Below, piece after piece: positions 1-10,938 of a DNA stretch of 64,000 bases. Position 1 is the stretch's first letter; each line of letters opens with the position of its first letter. The notes beneath the pieces were generated by a model. The model saw only the letters and a list, made by a program, of their open reading frames with translations, made no database searches and was not told where the DNA came from. The translations under genes were made by a program, and so were the position numbers. This stretch comes from Buddleja alternifolia (lineage: Eukaryota; Streptophyta; Magnoliopsida; Lamiales; Scrophulariaceae): contig CM033403.1 of NCBI GenBank assembly GCA_019426215.1, positions 5,347,001 to 5,411,000 of the forward strand, given 5' to 3'.

Positions 1-1661
1 CTACAAATGAATAGGGTAGTAGTATGCAAGAACGAGACATCGTTGGACATGACTCATTCTATGCTAAGCTACATAGAATTACCCAATTCATAATGAGTCT
101 TGCGCTACTCATAGGTTCATCTTGAATAGATATCCCTCCAAATTCATTCCTACGGCACCATATCAGATGTGGCGCCAGTGGAAGCCTGATCTTAAACACG
201 TGACGGCATGGGAATTCCCAACCTACGTAGAAAAGATAAAGGTAAAGAATCTGGAGTCTTGGTCCTTAAAAGGACGTTTTGTTAGTTATCCCAAAGATTC
301 AGTGGGAGAACTCTTTCTACTTACAGGATGATTAGGGGATCATTATGGTCTTAGAGGTCTGTTGTCTTGAAGATAAGATCGTTCGAGAAATTGGAGAAGG
401 TGGAAAGATTATTCTAAAAGGATAAAACAAAACATCTTGGGATACTACTATTCAAGGAACCAAACTAAGCCCATTAAAACACAACCACCAATGACTGATA
501 TGGAAGAGTCTCTCAACCGCCTGAGAGAAGTGGTTGTCTGCTACAAAGAAAGCATAGGATGAATGATGTATCAGAGGAGAACTAAGGATACAATCCCTCT
601 ACCATGACAAATCAATGGTGGATATGGACTCTACGAGAAGGTGTCAAGGTTATGAAAGTGAAGATGGATTAGATGACTTTGAATCAATCCTGGACTCTAG
701 TAGATCGCCCCAAGAATTTTGAACTCATCAGAGGCGAGTACATCGACAAGAGAAAGATTGATTCGAATGGCAAGGCCAGGCTGATGGCGAAAGAGTGTAG
801 TCAAAAGAAGGGCATTGACTATGAGGAAGCCCCTTTGCCATAGCTACAAACAAATCCATTCGAATCTTACTTTCGATGACAACACACCAATATTATGAAA
901 ATCTGGCACGTGGATGTGAAGACTCGTTCATAAATAGATTTCTTTAGAAGGACATCCATTTTGAACAGCGCAAGGGTTTCACATTTGAGGTCGATTCTCA
1001 TAACGTCTACATGCTGTATGAATCTATTTATGGATTTAAGCCGACCTCTCATAGTTAGAATCTTCACTTTGATGACATAATTTGGAATTATGATATCATC
1101 TAAACGAAGAGAGACCATCTGTGTGCAATAAGGTCAGTGGGAGCGAGATATCATTTTATGAGAAATGATATGGGCTCATTGACTATGTCAAGACATAAAT
1201 ATCGAGCAGGTTCTCCATGAAAGACTTGGGAGAAACCATCTTTATCCTTATAATTTGCATTTATGAAAATAGAGTGAATAGGATAATGGGCCCCTCCCAA
1301 GCCCTTTGCTTAGAATAAATCCTAAAGCAATTTAGGAAGAAGATCTGAGAAAAGGCTCTTGCCTAGAGAGGAAGAGCAATGGGTAGACAAAAATATATCA
1401 TGAAGTACTAGAGAAGAACTTAGGATATATTCTTCGTCTATGCCCATGGAGAACTGATAGTGGAAGTTTTATAGTTACTCGGACCTTGAGTCTGACACAA
1501 GAGGTTAAAATTTCACTTTGGGTTAGTATTCACCCTCAATTGTGGAATAGTAACATGGAAAGGTTCCAAATAAAATACTCTACTACTGAGAAAGAATATG
1601 AAATGCCTTGAAGTCTTGGAGGCTGTCGAAGGAAACTGTTTGGATCTGAAGTTCATGGTAG
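1..1661 (+). mobile_element. Decayed Tork-like Ty1/copia pol remnant (oldest layer)
   Basis: Remnant of a copia polyprotein read on the plus strand with many stops and frameshifts. Positions 122-331 give an open piece resembling the end of the integrase region (a PYQMWR-type motif followed by a GRFVSYP-like stretch). From about 640 to 1660 broken reverse transcriptase and RNase H text follows, for example a KDLGE-like motif near 1217 and an AVEGN...LKFMV-like RNase H piece at 1620-1660 that resembles the AKEAVWIRKF region of the nested element. The reading stops at 1661 because another element is inserted there, and resumes at 12543. Its 5' LTR and gag would lie left of the window. It is non-functional and serves only as the target for later insertions. 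Lineage is inferred from similarity to the nested Tork-type copy. Confidence 0.8.
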
Positions 1662-3266
1662 TGTTGGGAATTATATGAATAAAACGCAGCCGAAAGTAAA
1701 TTTAATTCCCAAAGCCCGAATCATCTCTAATCTTCGTGTTTAATTGTGTATAGAAAAATTACCGTTCTCGCGTATGTTGATTTCTGAACGTGATCCTTTT
1801 CTCTAACGCCGAATTTGCCAACGTCTCTAATTTGTCTCGCCGGAATCAAAAACGAAAAAAATCCTCCTTTCTTCTTTGTCAAAGACGGCTAGAGAGAGAG
1901 AGAGAGGTGGGAGACTTTTTCTTGGAGAGAAAGTTATGTAAGTTGCCTTGTGTTATTTTACACCTTGTGATATATTTATATCATTATGAAACAATAACCC
2001 TAACATGCAAGAGCCCTATTTGGGCGTCTATTTGGCCGCCCCTTAGTGGGCTTGGAAGCCTTCGAGCTTTCGTCTTGCTTGCTAATTAATTAATCGGATA
2101 ATTTATTTATCCAATAAATAAATTGATAATCCAATTAATTCAATTCCTAATTAATTTATAATTCAATTTCTCCGAGAAATTAATTAACTCATTAATTTAA
2201 TTAATTAATTAAATTATCCAATAATTAATTAATTAATTACGACATCCAATGCCGTGAATTTCTCTCAAGTCTTTTTCCCATGTTTTTCCTTTTGCACTTC
2301 CTTTAAGTGCGACTCTTTAGGTTCGTCTCCAAAGGCAATTGGGAGGAATCCAAAAGGGTGTGAGTGACACCTAGCCAGTCTCGTGGCTCACACCGTAACC
2401 CAATTGAGAACGAATGAATAGGATCATTTCCAAACCTTTACGCCGTGAATACCGTACGTGTATAAACCTTTTATTCTTATATCTTAGTCAAGTAAGAGTC
2501 ATGGTTTAAAGTCAAACTCATATAACTTGACCATATGCCTAAGCTCGTAATAAGTCGAGGTATTTAAATGCTTTGACCAAAGACTTTCATCCTCACTTAT
2601 TCATGATCGCATAGGATATTTTACTCATTCACTTATGAGAGAATAAATTCCATATTGCAAATCAGTTAACAATGCTATTTGCCCATCAAGTCGCACTTCG
2701 AGGTCGATTCCACCAACAGGTGATTTCTATCTAACTACTCTAATGACAGACTTGATGTCACAAGTACATCTTCAACTCGATTTCTCATGTCAGAGGATCA
2801 CACGTACCTATCACTACTTATCAGTTTCATCATTGACTGTCAATGAGTGAATACCCATGTGATGAACTGATGCGAGCCATGTTCAAACATATCAGTCCAA
2901 CTGACACGTCTATGATATAAGTTCCCACTACCATTTCCATAGTGTACGACTGACACTTTCTCTGTCGAAACTTATATCATACAAGTCTTTATTCACTATG
3001 GATGCCCAATCAATATTTCTTAGACTTGCGAACCCTTTTAGATGTCAAGGGTCAAACCATTCTAGTGTCTTTCCTCCTATCCCATAGGAGGTAGAAGGTT
3101 CGTCTTGTCATCAAGGACTTTACGTTGTTTATTCACACCTTATAAATGCCTATAAGAAAACAACAATCAACTGCCTTATATTAATAGAAAAATCATAGTT
3201 TAGTTACAAAGTTTATGACCTATAAATCTATCCTCTTTATGGCATTCGAGGGCATATACTCTAACA
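1662..3266 (-). repeat. 3' LTR of the Tork-like element
   Basis: 1605 bp, nearly identical to 10939-12542 apart from scattered substitutions and small indels. It starts TG and ends CA. Short ORFs inside it (for example 1790-2089) recur in the other LTR and are not genes. Confidence 0.95.
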
Positions 3267-3283
3267 ATCTCCCACTTGCACTT
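3267..3283 (-). other. Polypurine tract of the Tork-like element
   Basis: On the minus strand this reads AAGTGCAAGTGGGAGAT immediately before the LTR. It is the RNase H resistant primer site for plus-strand DNA synthesis. The same AGTGCAAGTGGGAGA motif precedes the old plus-strand element's LTR at 12837, which ties the two to one family. Confidence 0.85.
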
Positions 3284-4186
3284 AATGCCATTTGCTGTGG
3301 TATTTAATACCCATCTTTTCGAGATGTTTTTCCAGCACCGCCTGTGCCAATGGCTTGGTCAATGGATCAGCGACATTGTCGGCTGAGGCTATTTTCTGAA
3401 CAACTATTTCACCTCGTGCAACGATCTCTCTTATGATGTGATATCTCCTCTTTATGTGTTTGGATTTATTGTGAGACCTAGGTTCTTCGCTTGCGCTATA
3501 GCTCCAGTGTTGTCACAATAAAATAGCAACGAGAACTTTATGCTAGGAACCACTTGAAGTTCCTCAACGAACTTCCTAATCCAAACAGCTTCTTTAGCTA
3601 CCTCCGAGGCAGCTATGTATTCAACCTCTGTGGTGGAGTCTGCGATTGTGCTTTTCTTGGAACTTTTCCAAGTCACCGCTCCACCATTTAGAGTAAATAC
3701 AAATCCCGAGGTGGATTTCCGGTCATCAACATCAGATTGGAAATCCGAATCAGTGTACCCGTCCACCCTCAGGTCACCACTTCCATAGGTGAGAATCATA
3801 TCCTTAGTTCTTTTCAGATACTTTAGGATATTCTTCACAGCTATCCAATGTTCCTTACCAGGGTTTGCTTGAAATCGACTAACAATGCTCACAGCATAAG
3901 CAATGTCGGGTCTAGTACAGAGCAGCGCGTACATCAAGCTGCCCACAGCAGACGCATAGGGTATAATGTTCATTTCTTTTCTATCTTCTTCACTTTGAGG
4001 ACACATAGATTTCGAAAGATGTATCCCATGTCTCATTGGTAGGAACCCTTTCTTAGAATCTTCCATCCTATACCTTTTTAGGACCTTTTCTAAGTAAAGG
4101 GCTTGAGAAAGTCCTATCATTCTTTTGGTTCGATCTCTATAGATCCGAATTCCTAAAATATAGGTTGCTTCTCCCAAGTCTTTCAT
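3284..4186 (-). pseudogene. Copia RT C-terminus and RNase H (decayed)
   Basis: From 4186 the minus strand encodes the RT thumb (KDLGEATYILGI), the conserved YASAVGSLMYA and CTRPDIAYAVS motifs, then RNase H with DGYTDSDF, DRKSTSGFVF, STTEVEYIAAS and YCDNTGAI. In functional copia RNase H these hold the catalytic acidic residues (D of YTDSD, E of EVEYIA, D of YCDN). The open frame ends at 3452. The expected HIxxRYHxIRE tail and final ADPLTKPL-like region continue to about 3300 in other frames. It follows the RT fragment at 4183-4524 with a frame break. Confidence 0.88.
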
Positions 4187-4997
4187 GGAGAATGTACTCG
4201 GAAGCCACTTCTTTTTGTGGTGAGCATTCCTATGTCATTTCCAATGAGTAATATGTCATTTACATATAACACTAGGAATGTCAACTTGCTCCCACTGACC
4301 TTCTTGTAAACACAGGGCTCATCTTCGTTTTTGATGAAGTCAAATCCTTTGACAACCTCATCAAAACGTAGATTCCAACTACGAGACGCTTGTTTGAGTC
4401 CATAAATGGATCTCTCAAGTTTACACACCTTATGAATATGCTCCTCGGATTCAAAACCTTTAGGCTGTTCCATATAGATATCCTCTTCTAGGAATCCATT
4501 CAGGAAAGCAGTTTTGACATCCATTTGCCATATTCATAATCTAGATGTGCTACTATTGCAAGTAGAATCCTTATTGATTTGATCATAGCCACTGGCGAGA
4601 AGGTTTCTTGGTAGTCAATTCTTTCCTTTTGACTATACCCTTTCGCCACTAGCCTGGCTTTGTAGGTGTCTACTTTTCCATCAACACCAATCTTTCTCTT
4701 GTAGATCCATTTACACCCAATTGGTTTTACCCCTTCAGGTTGGTCTACAAGTTTCCAGACTTGGTTTGCATGCATCGAATCGATCTCATTTTGCATAGCT
4801 TCACGCCATCTAGCAGCATCCACATTCACCATCGCTTGATCAAAAGTGGAGGGATCATCTCCGTGATCCTCCTCTAACACAGAATGGAGATCCAACTCCC
4901 TCTGCATTAGATATCCGTACCTCTCAGGCGGTTGAGATACTCTATTCGATCGTCGTGGTTGTGGTTGTGGTTGTGTTACAGAAAGTTCGGTTCTCAC
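4183..4997 (-). pseudogene. Copia reverse transcriptase N-terminal half (decayed)
   Basis: Two overlapping minus-strand open pieces (4997-4500 and 4524-4183) together give the RT entry region (WREAMQNEIDSM, CKWIYKRKIG, KARLVAKGYSQKERIDYQETFSPVA), the MDVKTAFLNG motif with its catalytic aspartate, and YVNDILLIG where YVDD is expected. One catalytic aspartate of the YxDD box is therefore asparagine, and there is a frameshift near 4510. Both would abolish RT activity in this copy. Confidence 0.88.
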
Positions 4998-5184
4998 TCC
5001 CTGTGTAGATGTATCCAGTGGGGTTTCATTTTGTTCTTCTAGAACAATCTTTCTACCCGCTCCTCCTTCTTGAATGAACTCATCTTCAAGAAAGTGGGCT
5101 TGTAAGGCTACAATGATCCTTTGATCATTGTGCAGGTAAAGAGGTATCCCATAGAATCTTTAGGATATCCAACGAAACGTCCCT

Positions 5185-6108
5185 TTAAGGATCTAGCCTC
5201 CAACTTGTCCACTTTAGTCTTTTTGACATAAGCCGGACATCCCCAAATCTTATGTGGTTAAGACTTAGTTTCCTATTTCTCCACATTTCATAGGGAGTCA
5301 TAGGAATGGACTTGGACTGACATCTATTTAAAATGTGTGCAGCTGTAAACAGCACGTGACCCCACAATGAAATGGGTAAATCAGTGTAGCTAAGCATGGA
5401 ACGAACCATGTCCAACACGATTCGATTCCTTCGCTCTGCTACTCCATTCAACTGTGGAGTCGCTGGAGGTGTGAGTTGCAATACTATACCATTCTCTCTG
5501 AGGTATAAGTCAAACTCGTCACTCATATATTTTCCTCCTCGATCAGATCGAAGAGTTTTTATATGTTGACTTGTTTGATTTTCCACTAAAGCCTTGAATT
5601 CCTTGAACTTATCAATGGATTCAGACTTATGCTTCATCAGGTACACTAGACCAAATCGAGAATGGTCGTCTGTGAAGGTGGTAAAGTAAAGGAAACCTCC
5701 TCTGGCCATTTCTCCAAATGGACCACAAACGTCAGTATGCACTAAACCTAAGATTTGTGAGGCCCTTTCAAAGCTCCTTGTGAAGGGCGATCTAGCCATC
5801 TTACCTTTGAGACAAGATTCACAAGTAAGATAGGGATTCAATCCCAGTGGGCCAATTAGCCCATCTTTTTCCATTTTGCGAATCTTTTGTTCGCCAGCAT
5901 GGCCTAATCGAAGGTTCCATATCAATCGTTGGTTTATTTCAAGCCTACTACGTTCCCTTTGTATTGTATTCACAACACACTTATTCTTGACTATAAGGTA
6001 ACACAATGCATTTATCAAAGAAACAAAGCCTACTAATTTATTACCATAATAAATCTTGCATTGTTCATCAATAAAACGAAAGTGTAAATGAAACGGAAAT
6101 TGAACCAA
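5185..6108 (-). pseudogene. Copia integrase domain (open but detached)
   Basis: A 307-codon open stretch on the minus strand. It begins inside the pre-integrase zinc-binding region (WNLRLGHAG...CESCLKGKM, an H...CxxC arrangement) and continues into the integrase core with D (HTDVCGPF), D (TFTDDHSRF) and E (NGVAERRNR). It ends near a WRNRK motif of the C-terminal region. Integrase joins the new cDNA to chromosomal DNA. The domain is intact over most of its length but is no longer in frame with protease or RT, so it would not be expressed as part of a polyprotein. Confidence 0.88.
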
Positions 6109-6271
6109 TGCTTAACAATATCCAGAAATAGCATATGTCTACAATAAAAAGTAATGAGGCAGATCTTGTTTTAGTAGCCGCAACGCCTTGCCCGCTGCCT
6201 ACTTTGATCTTTTCCTCATTAGGGCTCAGCTCCCTTCTTCTTCCCAGATTCTGATCCACACAATTATACAA
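6109..6271 (-). pseudogene. Copia protease remnant
   Basis: Minus-strand text with a RELS...KVGSGQGVAA stretch resembles the C-terminal part of copia protease, which lies between gag and integrase. The catalytic DSGA motif that should lie just upstream (6272-6342) is not visible, so the active site appears lost. Confidence 0.55.
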
Positions 6272-6342
6272 AAGGTATTAACTTCTGAATCATAATCGAT
6301 GAAGAGGGAATATTATAAAGCAATTAGTTTCAAACTATAAAG

Positions 6343-7155
6343 TTATTCACCTTTCGCTTGTATATTAGGACAGTCTCTTCTCCAGTGGCCCAACTCACTG
6401 CAGCATAAACATGTGTCCTGTTTTCTAGCCCTCTTATTTCTCGTTCGTTGTGCCTTGTTGCAAGTCGTACTGGATGCTCCCTCCTCTAAATGGGAATTAT
6501 TCCTTTTTCCATCCAATGTTTTGGGAAATGTAATAGCCATCGGATTGTTCCATTTGTCCGTCTATATTTGTTTCTGAGCAACCTTGAGTTTTTCCAATAG
6601 CCCAGCTAAAGATCCCTCAATGTCATTCATATCAAAATTTATGACAAAATAATAGAACGAATCTGGGAGTGACTATAGAATAAGATCGACTTGGAGATGC
6701 AGGTCCATGTAAAAGTTTAAAGATTTTAGTTTTTCTATCATGGTCATCATTTTGAAAACGTGTTCTCCAACATCTTCTCCTTCAGTCATTTTAGTTCGGA
6801 ATAGATCCCTTGAAATAAAGTATCTAGCGGTCCTACTGCGTTCTCCGAACAATTCATCCAGATGAAGGATAATGTCTCTTACATTATCCATCTTATCATG
6901 AGACCTTTGCAGCTCTATGCACATTGAGCTCAATATGTACACTCTTGCTCTATGGTTGTCACAGCATCAATCCCAATGAACTAGGCGAACTTCATCACCC
7001 TCGTCTGGTCTAGGAATGGGAGGACGACCAATTTCGAATACATAGTCAATGGATTCACTGCTAAGGACCATCCTAAGCATAGTGAGCCATTCTATGTAAT
7101 TTGGACCGGTGAGAATCGTATTTTCCATTAACTTCGACAGTGGTTTGGGAGACAT
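6343..7155 (-). pseudogene. Copia gag (decayed)
   Basis: The natural start is the ATG at 7155 (MSPKPLSKLMENT...GPNYIEWL), the usual opening of copia gag. Longer readings start at a non-ATG codon. The frame breaks near 6965. A middle piece at 6942-6673 has the YFISRDLF and EGEDVGEHVFKMMTMIEKL region of the UBN2-type gag fold. A third piece at 6540-6343 holds a CCHC zinc knuckle (CLCCSELGHWRRDC). Gag forms the virus-like particle that packages element RNA. At least two frame breaks make it non-functional. Confidence 0.85.
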
Positions 7156-8863
7156 GGTTTTTGATTGAGAGAGATAAAACAAAATGACTGCAGAAAATAA
7201 GCCAGACTTAATTAGATTATTGAACTAAACTAAGACCAAGTTTAAAATCAAGGACTTCGACTTATAACTTGGCTCCCACTACATTTTTCGAAATTCCACA
7301 CTCCCACTGTGAAATGACAGAAGCGATCGTTGATGAAAACTTCGTGGTGGGGATTGAATTCTTTAATTAATATAATGGATGGCAACCCTTTAACGATATT
7401 TGGTCCATTACTTAATTAAAGTGATGTCAAACATCAATCTATCAAATAGACGGTTCAATCATATTTATCCCATAATCCACAAATACCGCAACCCTTTAAC
7501 GATTTATTGGTAATGTGGACTATCTAAGTTCATTCCCACTAACTCCTCATAATCTAACATTTGAATTTCACCTTGCAACCCTTTAACGATATTTGGGGTG
7601 AAATATGTCTCGATTAAGGCATCCAATGCACTTAATAAAATTCTAGAATTAAATCTTAATATATGACCCCCACTTACTGGGAAGATGCCACATATGGATT
7701 TAATCCTTAATCTTATTAAGTTTAGTGGAGGGAAAGGATGCCTAGCACCCCTTACTAACTTAGTATTATTTTTGTTTGGGAGAATTCATGTTCAAAACAT
7801 TTATTTCGTCTCACTTTGCACATTTACCAATTTATATAACGCATATTGATAACACACATGCTTTATACAACTAATGAACATGCATCGAAAGCAATAAAAC
7901 AACACACATGTCTATGGGCTTTTATTTAAAGGGCCCAAGCCAATGGGCCATCATAAAATTGAAAAAGAAAAGTCTAGCTAATCTTCGTGGGCTCCAAGCT
8001 CCTCTTCTTTTCCATGATCTCCATCTTGAAATGCCTATTCTATTTCTATTTATTACAAGAGGTAATTTAAAACCTATACATAAATCTAGAAATAAAATGG
8101 GCTCAAACCGGCCCTTACAACCCATCAAAAGAAATACATAATCAAAAGAAGCAACCTAAGCCCATAGACATATGTCACCATCACATAATACATGCTCGTG
8201 ATAAATAAAGCACTTATGTTGGTGATTAATAAAAATTAATTAGTCCAACTTAATTAATTTCCACAATAAAATTCCAAATTTTATTGATTCATATGAAAAT
8301 AATCCTATTTATGAGAATTCTTTATTTAAATAAATAACTTAACAAATAAAATTCTCCAAGAGTTTATTAATTAATTATTTCATTGAAATAAAGATCAATA
8401 AAAACTATATTGGGCTTAATTTTATCAAAATTAAATTACCAACCATTAGCATATTCAAAATTAATTAATTAGGCCCAATAATTAATTTATTATATTATCC
8501 ACCATTTTAATCAAAACATTTTGGGCCCCTTTTTAATTAAATCCGGGTTATCATCCTTTTGACCCATCGGGATAACTAAAATAGCCCAAACACCTATTGC
8601 ATTAAAATTTGGACCTTAGGAAAATATAACACGACCCATTAGGGCCCGAGTCACGAAAACCTGACCCTCGAAACAGGTCCGTGCGCTGGGCGTATTGCAC
8701 GGTGTATGCCGTGCGCGCAGCGCACGGTTTAATCGTGCTTGGGTGTCCGGCCAGTCCTTTCAACTGGCGCCGTGAAATGGCATGGCGTTGGGGCCCACCC
8801 AGTGTGCGCAGTGCGCACGCTGTGTGCGCAACGTTTCGGCCTCCTATTGCGCACACAGCGCGC
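7156..8863 (-). other. Long 5' leader of the Tork-like element, with a triplicated motif
   Basis: Non-coding, AT-rich leader between the gag start and the gag-only element inserted at 8864. The motif GCAACCCTTTAACGAT recurs at 7382, 7488 and 7575, mostly followed by ATTTGG. From 8600 to 8863 the composition turns GC-rich with many GCGC and GTGCGCA words. I see no tRNA or coding feature; the small ORFs here lack any recognisable domain. Confidence 0.6.
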
Positions 8864-9437
8864 TGTCACGGACTTAGCCTCGATACTAACGTCCCGTGCG
8901 GCACTTAGCCCTTCAATCCGCCTCTTGCGAGATTGTGCTAAGTCAGCCTCGACAATCACCCACGTGCTCGTGTGTGAAAAGGGAATTTGGCAATAGAGAG
9001 TAGGAATTTTGAAGGGAAGAACACAAGAGTAGAACTTGAGAGAATACTACACTATTACTCTCAATGACACACAAGACTTGATTCTACACTTGGTTGGTTA
9101 CAAATGACATCACCACTCCTATTTATACTAATCCATAGAAACTTCCTAACATATCCACATAATTCTAGAAATGTCCACACATCACTACCACTTTCTAGAT
9201 GCTTCTACTATCATCTAGAATCAACTAGAACATTCTATACGGTTCTACACAATTATGGAACTTTCTACTAGTATCTAGATTGTTCTAGAGTATTCTAGAA
9301 CTTTTCGGAGCCTTCTAGACCTTTCTAGAATCTTCTACACTTTTCCAAAATACTCAAATAGCTTCTAGACTCTTGTCTCTTAGCAAGATGACACGTCCCG
9401 GTCATCTCAAAATACTTCAGACTGTCAGGGCGTGACA
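8864..9437 (-). repeat. 3' LTR of the gag-only element
   Basis: 574 bp, almost identical to 10101-10674. Rich in TCTAGAA-type words, ending in GGGCGTGACA. Confidence 0.92.
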
Positions 9438-9782
9438 TTCTCCCCCACCCATTTCGGCGACGCCCTCGTCGCCTCTATTGCCAAAGTAATTTGGAAAGAT
9501 TGACCATCGTCCGTCATCGTTCTCAAAAGGATGGTGCCCCTTGGTTTTGTCCTTTATCTTCGAAGGTTGGGCCTTCCTAATGCCCTTCACTCGCCCTCGA
9601 TGTTGTTCGACTTTAAGTGGAGCCTTCTCGTAAGGTTCCATAGTTCTTGTATTGGTACTCGATTCTTCTCTATATGGAAGTTTCGTCTGTACCTCTTTTA
9701 TTATTTCGCTCGATTTCTCCATGATTTCTCTTTTTACCAGCTCTTCGTTGACTTCTGTGTATGCAGTTTCCTCACATTTCTC

Positions 9783-10043
9783 TTACCCAAGCGATGAGTA
9801 CTTCGTAATCCTTAGACACTCTCGGATATAGTGAGGTTCCTTACACAAAATGCACCACTTCTTTGGCACGAAAGCTTGTTTCTTGGCAAAGTACGCTTGC
9901 CTCCTAGCCTCGTATCCCTCAAGGAACTTAGATCGCCTTATGTCTAAGCCCCTCACAACTTATTCTGTCCCCTTCATGGGAACCCACTCGGCCTCCTTGC
10001 CGAACCGTTCTCCACATACTCCGACAACCTCGTAGATTGCCAT
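9783..10043 (-). pseudogene. Short gag-like ORF with a zinc-knuckle-like motif, one in-frame stop
   Basis: Reading the minus strand from ATG 10043 gives 86 sense codons to a stop at 9783, with one TAA at 9960-9962 (codon 28). Downstream of that stop comes a basic stretch and a Cys-x2-Cys-x3-His-x4-Cys cluster (CILCKEPHYIREC). This is one residue shorter than the canonical CX2CX4HX4C knuckle of gag proteins but arranged the same way. It is the only protein-like signal in the element. A retained gag knuckle without pol is what defines TR-GAG elements. The premature stop means this copy is probably not producing full-length gag. Confidence 0.55.
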
Positions 10044-10085
10044 AGCACTAACCTTTCATAGCACGAAATACCCCAAGCCCATTCG

Positions 10086-10098
10086 GGCTCTGATACCA
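10086..10098 (-). other. Primer-binding site of the gag-only element
   Basis: The minus strand reads TGGTATCAGAGCC, complementary to the 3' end of initiator tRNA-Met, two bases inside the right LTR. Confidence 0.9.
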
Positions 10099-10100
10099 CC

Positions 10101-10674
10101 TGTCATGGACTTAGCCTCGATACTAACGTCCCGTGCGGCACTTAGCCCTTCAATCCGCCTCTTGCGAGATTGTGCTAAGTCAGCCTCGACAATCACCCAC
10201 GTGCTCGTGTGTGAAAAGGGAATTTGGCAATAGAGAGTAGGAATTTTGGAGGGAAGAACACAAGAGTAGAACTTGAGAGAATACTATACTATTACTCTCA
10301 ATGACGCACAAGACTTGATTCTACACTTGGTTGGTTACAAATGACATCACCACTCCTATTTATACTAATCCATAGAAACTTCCTAACATATCCACATAAT
10401 TCTAGAAATGTCCACACATCACTACCACTTTCTAGATGCTTCTACTATCATCTAGAATCAACTAGAACACTCTATACGGTTCTACACAATTATGGAACTT
10501 TCTACTAGTATCTAGATTGTTCTAGAGTATTCTAGAACTTTCCGGAGCCTTCTAGACCTTTCTAGAATCTTCTACGCTTTTCCAAAATACTCAAATAGCT
10601 TCTAGACTCTTGTCTCTTAGCAAGATGACACGTCCCGGTCATCTCAAAATACTTCAGATTGTCAGGGCGTGACA
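10101..10674 (-). repeat. 5' LTR of the gag-only element
   Basis: 574 bp. Partner of 8864-9437, with a few substitutions and a one-base difference visible by eye. Confidence 0.92.
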
Positions 10675-10923
10675 GCGCGCTGTCTGCGCGCCCAGCGCGC
10701 AGACTGCGCACGCTTTTTGCGTCGCGCTCGTCTCGGAGTTATAATTCCCCAATTCTCATAAACTTTATATGCCCAGATTTGAAACTCATCAAACTACAAA
10801 TTTCATGAGTAAACTGCAGCGAGATTTGGAATATTTTCATATGAAAAACACGTTCAAATCAGGCCTCAAAAACGCGAAAAAAACAGTCAATCACATAAGC
10901 AATTAAACACAGAATTCAGAGAT
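10675..10923 (-). other. Leader of the Tork-like element next to its primer-binding site
   Basis: Non-coding. The first 60 bases are GC-rich (GCGCGC and TGCGCA words continuing the composition at 8600-8863, which confirms both sides were once contiguous). The rest is AT-rich. Confidence 0.6.
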
Positions 10924-10937
10924 TGGCTCTGATACCA
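10924..10937 (-). other. Primer-binding site of the Tork-like element
   Basis: The minus strand reads TGGTATCAGAGCCA directly after the LTR end, the initiator tRNA-Met site typical of plant copia elements. Confidence 0.92.
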
Positions 10938-10938
10938 C

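Larger units (their letters stand above)
8864..10674 (-). mobile_element. Small non-autonomous LTR retrotransposon with gag only (TR-GAG/TRIM-like)
   Basis: An 1811-bp element with two 574-bp LTRs (8864-9437 and 10101-10674) starting TGTCA and ending TGACA. It is flanked on both sides by GCGCGC (8858-8863 and 10675-10680), consistent with a 5-6 bp target duplication in a repetitive GC tract. The 663-bp interior has a tRNA-iMet type primer-binding site next to the right LTR (10086-10098) and a polypurine tract next to the left LTR (9438-9452, reading GGTGGGGGAGAA on the minus strand). It therefore lies on the minus strand. It has no protease, RT or integrase and must be mobilised by a relative. 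The LTRs differ at only a handful of sites, so the insertion is recent. Confidence 0.9.

Noticed and set aside
8602..8996. Overlapping ORFs of 75-85 codons on both strands in the GC-rich segment
   Set aside because: GC-rich sequence lacks stop codons by composition; the ORFs cross an element boundary at 8864 and have no domain.
10924..10937. tRNA gene fragment
   Set aside because: Only the primer-binding match to the tRNA 3' end is present, next to an LTR; no cloverleaf.
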